A stretch of DNA of 64,000 nucleotides from Larix kaempferi (lineage: Eukaryota > Streptophyta > Pinopsida > Pinales > Pinaceae), in contig BSBM01000140.1 of assembly GCA_027924585.1 (NCBI GenBank), forward strand, positions 10,556,001 through 10,620,000, read 5' to 3'. The notes under the pieces are model-generated. The model searched no databases and was not told the origin of the DNA. It worked only from the letters and a program-made list of their open reading frames with translations. The translations under genes and the position numbers were made by a program. Every line of letters starts with the position of its first letter. The first letter of the stretch is position 1. This document shows positions 58,219-64,000 of the stretch, one piece after another.

Positions 58219-58230
58219 TGGTATCAGAGC
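58219..58230 (+). other. Copia-4 primer-binding site (tRNA-iMet)
   Basis: TGGTATCAGAGC directly after the LTR end. Confidence 0.95.
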
Positions 58231-58523
58231 TAGCTTGAATAGAACATCTTTCACAAGGTGAAATTATATTTCTCTCTCTCCCAAAATTAGGGTTTTTGCA
58301 AAAGTTAGTATTTTTGGATTCTGGTTGCATGCCTGAATAGCCATTCTAAAGATCTATCTTTTAAGCTTTGGATAGAGGTTTTTGGTTGGGTAGAACTCTG
58401 GTAAAGTCAAACCCTAGTTTTACCAAAAGTGCGATAAACCAGAATTTCTGTTGCAGATCCCGAAAAGTGAAAAGGTAAAGTTTCCTACTCTATCATTTAT
58501 CTCTTGGACTCCCCCAAGAGAAG

Positions 58524-60041
58524 ATGGCTCCAAGCACTAATCTTGAAGACAAGCTTGAAGGTATAGAGAATTTCCAGGCATGGAAATACAGAATTGGTCT
58601 CATTCTTGAAGAGAATGATCTTGCTCAATATATCAAGGATGAAGTTGCAGAACCTGAAGGAGATGAAGCCAAAGAGAAGCATAGAAAGGATTTGGTTAGG
58701 GCAAAGAGAATCATTTTTTATTCTATTAAAGACCACTTGATTCCCCAAGTGGCATCCAAGAAGACTCCAAAGGAAATGTATGATGCCCCAGGAAGAATGT
58801 ATGAAGGAAAGAACATCAATAGGAAGATGAATCTAAGAACTTAGTTGAAGAGTACCAAGATGCACAAAGGAGAAACCATTCAAGACTACTTCTCAAGGGT
58901 CTCCCAAATCAAGGAGCAACTAGATTCCATTGGTGATACTCTTGATGAAGATGAACTTGTGATGACTACTCTAAATGGTCTCACTAGACCTTAGGAGTCA
59001 TTCATACAAACCATGTGTGCCAGAAAAGAAAGTATGAAGTTTGATGTAGTATGGGAGGATTGTGTTCAAGAAGAATCTAGGGTATCCAACAGAGAAGCCC
59101 TTCTCAAGGAGGATGACCAAGCCTTGGCTACACACACTAAGAGAAGGAAGAATCAATCTTACTTCAAGAAGGAAAAACACAAGGAGTCTCAATCTCCACA
59201 AATATTTCAGAAGAAAGGAAAAGGAAAGTTCTCTTCCTTCCAATGTTTCAACTGTCATAAAGAAGGACACATTGCTAGATTTTGTCCTTCAATCAAGAAG
59301 AAAAATCTTCACTATAAAAGACATCAAGCACATCTTGCAGAAGATGATAGTGAAGAAGAAGAAGAAGAGGAAGTAAGGCCTTATAGGAAAATATCCAAAA
59401 GAAATGAAGAAGAAGAAGAAAGGCCTCTCCCTAGGAAAATATCTAGAAGGAATGAAGAAGAAGATGCAGAAGAGTATGTTTTATTTTCTGCACTCTCTAG
59501 ATCTGTGTCTCCTGGAGAAGATACATGGCTCATTGATAGTGGTGCTTCAAAGCACATGACAGGTCAAAAGAAAACTCTCTCAATACTTGAAGAAAAATCC
59601 TCTCCACAAAAGGTATCTCTAGGACATGATTATCAATATCCCATGAAGGGAATTGATGAAGCAAGCTACAAGCTTGATTCTGGAACACCCTTGAAGGTGA
59701 AAGAAATTTTATATGTTTCGGGTTTGAAGAAGAACCTACTTTCTATCTCAGCACTAGATAAGAAAGGATTTAGAATTGCATTTATTGATGGTCAAGTACT
59801 TATGTGGCCCAAAGGAAAATCAATTGAGGATGCAATTGTCATTGGTGAAGAAGAAGGAGGTCTTTACAAACTCAAGGGTCACCCAGAAGCTGCCCTTGTC
59901 CATGAAACCACTAGCCCTAGTGAACTATGGCATAGAAGGCTTGCTCACATTAACTACAAGGCCCTACCCTATGTGAGCAAGGTGGTCATAGGATTACCAG
60001 ACTTAAAAATTGACCATAATGGCTCCGTGCAAAGGATGTGA
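58524..60041 (+). pseudogene. Copia-4 gag and protease with internal stops
   Basis: The ATG at 58524 starts a gag matching copia-3 (NLEDKLEGIENFQAWKYRIG). TAG stops at 58842-58844 and about 58992-58994 break it; the latter sits at an expected Trp. The zinc knuckle CFNCHKEGHIARFC is complete, an acidic Glu-rich stretch follows, and protease has WLIDSGASKHMTG. The integrase zinc-finger region begins at LWHRRLAHINYKAL. A frameshift near 60020 ends the frame at 60041; the CKGC pair is readable in a neighbouring frame. Confidence 0.92.
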
Positions 60042-62596
60042 AAAAGGGAAGAATTTCAAGAACCCTTTTCCAAGAGTGAAACAAAGACTAAGAACATTTT
60101 GGAGTTAATACACTAAGATGTATGTGGACCAATGCCCACCACATCCCTAAGTGGGTTTGAATACTATCTCTCTTTCATTGATGACTATTCAAGGAAGACT
60201 TGGATATACTTTCTAAAAGGTAAGAGTGAAGTCTTTAGAAAATTCAAAAAGTTCAAGGCCCTAATAGAAAATCTCTCAGAAAAGAAAATCAAGATTCTCA
60301 GAACAGATAATGGCGGAGAATATACTTCAAAGGAATTTGAAGATTTTTGTAAGGAAGCGGGAATCAAGAGGGAACTAACCACTCCCTACAATCCCCAACA
60401 AAATGGGGTTGTTGAAAGAAAGAATAGAACTATCATGGAAGTTGTAAAGACTATGACACATGACCAAGATCTACCCATGTATCTATGGGCTGAAGCAGCT
60501 AGGACAACAGTCTATGTACAAAATAGACTTTCCCATAGTGCTCTTGAATTCAAGACTCCAGAAAAAGTGTTCATGGGAAAGAAGCCTGAGGTAAGTCATC
60601 TCAAAATATTTGGATGTCTTGTGTACATTCACATCCCAAAAGAAAAGAGAACCAAGTTGGATCCCTCTGGTAAGAAGGGAATATTTGTTGGATACTGTGA
60701 ATCATCCAAAGCTTTCAGAATTTACATATCTGGTTTTCATCATATGGAAATAAGTAGAGATGTAACATTTGATGAAGAAGCAGCTCTCAAGAAATCTAGG
60801 AAGTGCCAACTTGAAGAAATCTATGAAGAAGATACACCTCCTAGAATCACAGAAGTTGTGCCCATCCCTGAAGATGATACACCAGAGGATCATGACATGT
60901 TACAAACTTATCTAAGAAAAGAAGGCCAGCATGGGCTAGAGACATTATTCAAGGAGCTGAAAAATATGGAGCTCGTGAAGGCTCCACTAGAGAAAGAAAG
61001 AAACCAAAGCTAGTATCCAACTATGTGGCCTTGATGTGTGATCTTGTGGATCAACAACCTACTAGCTATGAAGAGGCAGCTCAGAAGAAAGAGTGGGTAG
61101 AAGTAATGACAGAAGAATATTAGTCAATAATGAAAAATGATGTTTGGGATATAGTTCCCAAACCAAAAGATAAAAGTGTGGTTTCTTCCAAATGGATATT
61201 CAAAATAAAACATGCTGCAGATGGTAGAATTGAAAAATATAAGGCAAGATTTGTAGCTAGAGGATTCTCTCAAAAGAAGGGAATTTACTATGAAGAAACA
61301 TTTGCACCAGTTTCTAGGTACACTTCAATTAGAACTATCATGGCACTTGCATCTATGATGAAGTGGAAATTACACCAAATGGATGCTAAGACAGTCTTCC
61401 TGAATGGTGTAATTGAAGAAGAAGTGTACATAGAACAACCTCAAGGATTTGAGGTTAAAGATGGAAGAACACATGTATGCAAGTTGAAAAAGGCTTTGTA
61501 TGGATTAAAGCAAGCTCCCAGAGCTTGGTACGGAAGGATTGACAGTTTCTTGACAAGCATGGGCTTTACCAAGAGTAAAGATTATCCAAATATTTACCTC
61601 AAGATCATGGATGATGAACCTGTTATATTACTGTTGTTTGTAGATGATCTATTTCTAACAGGAAATGAGAATCAAATTGTCGAATGTAAGAAGAAGCTTT
61701 CTTCAGAATTCGAGATGAAAGATCTCGGATTAATGCATTACTTCTTAGGTCTAGAAGTATGGCAAGAACCAAAGCAATCTTTTTAAATCATGGTAAGTAT
61801 GTTGTAGGGATTCTGAAAAAGATTTGATATGTTGGAGTGTAAATCCATGGCCACTCCCATGGACTCCAACTTGAAGTTATTAGTTAATGACTCATCAAAA
61901 TTAGTGGATGTAACTCTATATAGACAAATCATTGGGTCATTGATGTATTTAACAAATACCAGACTAGATATATGCTTTGCTGTAAATACCCTGAGTCAGT
62001 ATCTAGTAGAACCTAGAAAGGTTCACTTAATAGTTGCAAAGCATGTAATGAGGTATCTAAAGGGTACATTAGATTTTGGTCTATACTATCTTGGAAATCA
62101 TGAACTCAGATTACATGGTTACTCAGATTCTGATTGGGCAGGAAGTGTTTTAGACAAAAAGAGTACATCAGGTGGATGTTATGGTCTTGGATCTGCAATG
62201 ATCTCATGGTTCAACAAGAAACAATCTAGTGTGGCTCTCAGTACTACCGAAGCAGAATATATAGTTGCCTGCTCTGCTAGTTGTGAAGCAGTATAGCTTC
62301 GTAAATTATTATCTGGAGTGTTTGACTTAGAAATGGATCCTACTGTGATCATGTGTGACAATCAAAGTTGTATTAACATGACAGAAAATCCAGTTTTCCA
62401 CGATAAGTCAAAACACATAGAGATCCGATATTTCTACATTCTAGATATGGTGCAGAGAGGAGCTATTAAGCTCGAGTATGTGAGCATTGAGGAACAGATT
62501 GCTGATATATTGACCAAACCTCTATCTTGAGTAAAATTTGAATATTTTCGAGACAAGCTTGGTGTAGTTCAAAAGGACCCTCCTCGAAAGGGGGAG
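60042..62596 (+). pseudogene. Copia-4 pol: integrase, RT, RNase H (broken)
   Basis: The integrase core opens with a TAA where the Ser of HSD would be, near 60115. It then has LRTDNGGEY and VVERKN with correct spacing. The frame shifts at about 60955-61000. RT follows in 61130-61786 (SKWIFKIKHAADGR, KKALYGLKQAPRAW), with FVDD at 61637-61648 where YVDD is usual. A stop and compensating shifts near 61784-61830 separate RNase H (61829-62296), with GYSDSDWAGSVLDKKSTSGG and TEAEY. A TAG at about 62294 replaces an expected Trp. The final segment ends at 62530, and about 20 more codons are readable to 62596, close to a GAAAGGGGGAG purine run. Confidence 0.92.
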
Positions 62597-62735
62597 TGAT
62601 ATAGTCACTGATGATGAGATTTTTCCTCATCGACAACCAGGTCGATGATGAGGATACCTATTTACTACACCTAGATATTTATGTATGCTTAGATTACTTA
62701 GATTTAGGACACTTATACTTAGAATAATTACACTA
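62597..62735 (+). other. Purine run and transition into the copia-4 spacer
   Basis: GAAAGGGGGAG at about 62585-62595 looks like a polypurine tract but is not followed by an LTR copy. Sequence then turns into a GATGAGGAT-rich stretch. Confidence 0.5.
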
Positions 62736-63130
62736 CTTGTTTTTATATATTGATGTATTGATGAGGATACATGTTTTGATGATATATGTACTTGTATTGA
62801 TGAGGATACATGTTTTGATGATATATGTACTTGTATTGATGAGGATACTTGTTTTGATGATATATGTATTGATAAGGATACATGCTTTGATGATATATGT
62901 ATTGATGAGAATACATGCTTTAATGATGATGATATATGTTCTTATATTGATGTATTGATGAGGATACGTATGAGTACATGTATTGATGAGGATACTTGTT
63001 TTTATATTGATGTATTGATGAGGATACATGTGTATACATGTATTGATGAGGATACTTGTTTTTATTGATGTATTGATGAGGATACATGTATGTACTTGTA
63101 CTATTGATGTACTAAAGATATTTGTATTGA
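62736..63130 (+). repeat. Minisatellite, 39-bp unit, in the copia-4 post-pol spacer
   Basis: Two perfect 39-bp units lie at 62771-62809 and 62810-62848, built on ATGTTTTGATGATATATG and TATTGATGAGGATAC. Degenerate units of variable length continue to 63130. Because 39 is a multiple of three, both strands show open, repetitive frames that are not genes. Confidence 0.9.
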
Positions 63131-63147
63131 TGAGGATACATATGCGG

Positions 63148-63316
63148 ATTGGATCATCCCTGGACTTCAGTCCTAAAGTGAGCCATAGACATATGACTCC
63201 AAGAATGAAGTCCTTAGTGGACAAGTGGGGATTGTATCGTCCCCGGACTTCGGTCCCTTGAATTGATCCGTAGACGTATGGTCTTCGAGAATGAAGTCCT
63301 TGATGGACATGTGGGG
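63148..63316 (+). repeat. Two longer units (83 and 86 bp) leading into a 41-bp array
   Basis: Starts at 63148 and 63231 share GGACTTC(A/G)GTCC, then a ...TAGACRTATG... block and GAATGAAGTCCTT, ending in a short GTGGGG motif. They read as parents or relatives of the 41-bp unit that follows. Confidence 0.75.
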
Positions 63317-63930
63317 ATTAAGTCATCCTTGGACATAGTCCTAAATGTACGGTGGGGATTAAGTCATCCTTGGACATAGTCCTAAATGTACGGTGGGGAT
63401 TAAATCATCCTTGGACATAGTCCTAAATGAATGGTGTGGGATTAAGTCATCCTTGGAAATAGTCCTAAATGTACGGTGGGGATTAAATCATCCTTGGGCA
63501 TAGTCCTAAATGTATGGTGGGGATTAAGTCATCCTTGTACATAGTCCTAAATGTACGGTGGGGATTAAGTCATCCTTGGACATAGTCCTAAATGTACGGT
63601 GGGGATTAAGTCATCCTTGGGACATAGTCCTAAATGTACGGTGGGGATTAAGTCATCCTTGGACATAGTCCTAAATGTACGATGGGGATTAATTCATCCT
63701 TGGACATAGTCCTAAATGTACGGTGGGGATTAAGTCATCCTTGGACATAGTCCTAAATGTACGGTGGGGATTAATTCATCCTTGGACATAGTCCTAAATG
63801 TACGGTGGGGATTAAATCATCCTTGGACATAGTCCTAAATGTACGGTAGGGATTAAATCATCCTTGGACATAGTCCTAAATGAATGGTTTGGATTGTATC
63901 ATCCATGGACCTATGTCCTAAAGAGATCAG
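63313..63930 (+). repeat. Minisatellite, 41-bp unit, about 15 copies
   Basis: Units of GGGGATTAAGTCATCC... with CTAAATGTACGGT start at 63313, 63354, 63395 and so on, nearly all 41 bp, with few substitutions; the last is degenerate near 63888. The array is very uniform, which points to recent expansion. Confidence 0.95.
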
Positions 63931-64000
63931 GATTGATCATCCTGTAAGATGATCATGTGATGACGATGTTGATGATCGTGTGATGACGATGTTGATGATC
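63931..64000 (+). repeat. GATGATC-rich repeat at window edge
   Basis: Unit GTGATGACGATGTTGATGATC occurs twice. It may continue beyond the window. Confidence 0.6.

Larger units (their letters stand above)
57724..64000 (+). mobile_element. Copia-4: Ty1/copia element, runs off the right edge
   Basis: The 5' LTR 57724-58218 is followed directly by TGGTATCAGAGC and then gag, protease, integrase, RT and RNase H in the normal copia order. The coding part ends at about 62596. More than 1.4 kb of minisatellite follows, and the 3' LTR is not reached in the window. Protein and LTR sequence resemble copia-3, so the two belong to one lineage. Stops and frameshifts show it is dead. Confidence 0.93.

Noticed and set aside
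62585-62595. Purine run as the copia-4 polypurine tract
   Set aside because: It is not followed by a copy of the 5' LTR, and the element continues as minisatellite; the real tract is probably outside the window.
62737-63224. Long repetitive open frames on both strands
   Set aside because: They result from a 39-bp tandem unit (a multiple of three) and have no domain; the region is a minisatellite.
1-64000. CRISPR array or prokaryote-like operon
   Set aside because: All short repeats here are contiguous tandem arrays without unique spacers, and all coding sequence is plant retroelement.

Overview
The window looks like intergenic DNA from a large-genome land plant, with a gymnosperm such as a conifer most likely. 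The reasons are the wall-to-wall Ty1/copia and Ty3/gypsy LTR retrotransposons in nested stacks, tRNA-iMet and tRNA-Asp type primer-binding sites, a Tat/Athila-style gypsy with an extra ORF after integrase, AT-rich unique DNA, and no recognisable host gene, tRNA, rRNA or CRISPR. The species cannot be fixed from the sequence alone.

Layout. Positions 1-4587 hold a pair of ~460-bp direct repeats (1-466 and 4127-4587, probable LTRs) around a decayed minus-strand gypsy gag with its primer-binding site. Positions 4588-9966 are a tandem satellite of about 15 monomers of ~358 bp in two subtypes. Positions 10206-12213 are a 2.0-kb solo LTR with a perfect 5-bp target duplication. Positions 12219-16215 are low-information DNA with a G-rich tract and a CACTA-like end motif.

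Positions 16221-37393 are a three-level nest. An old minus-strand copia element (copia-1, LTRs 16221-16904 and 36691-37393) was split by a plus-strand gypsy (LTRs 17799-19183 and 34045-35426, duplication CCAAT). The gypsy was in turn split by a young minus-strand copia (copia-2, LTRs 27851-28554 and 33042-33745, duplication ATTCC). Copia-2 keeps one open 1,360-codon gag-pol frame and LTRs that differ at only 5 of 704 positions. LTR divergence rises outward through the nest, as nesting requires.

Positions 37399-43761 contain a 49-bp tandem repeat, a possible SINE, a CpG-rich palindromic block and a decayed Tat-type RNase H. Positions 43762-53217 are the 5' end of another gypsy, whose LTR was split by copia-3 (44266-51291, minus, duplication TGCGC). 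Positions 54274-57066 are a short gag-only LTR element. From 57724 to beyond the window's right edge runs copia-4 (plus), a relative of copia-3. Both copia-3 and copia-4 carry long minisatellites between the end of RNase H and the expected 3' LTR.

Working relations. Only copia-2 looks capable of encoding a full set of retrotransposition proteins. The others are broken by stops, frameshifts, deletions or lost catalytic residues, and could be mobilised only in trans, if at all. I found no convincing new host system. The most unusual items are the two-subtype satellite, the minisatellite-bearing post-pol spacers, the gypsy third ORF and the CpG-rich palindromic block.
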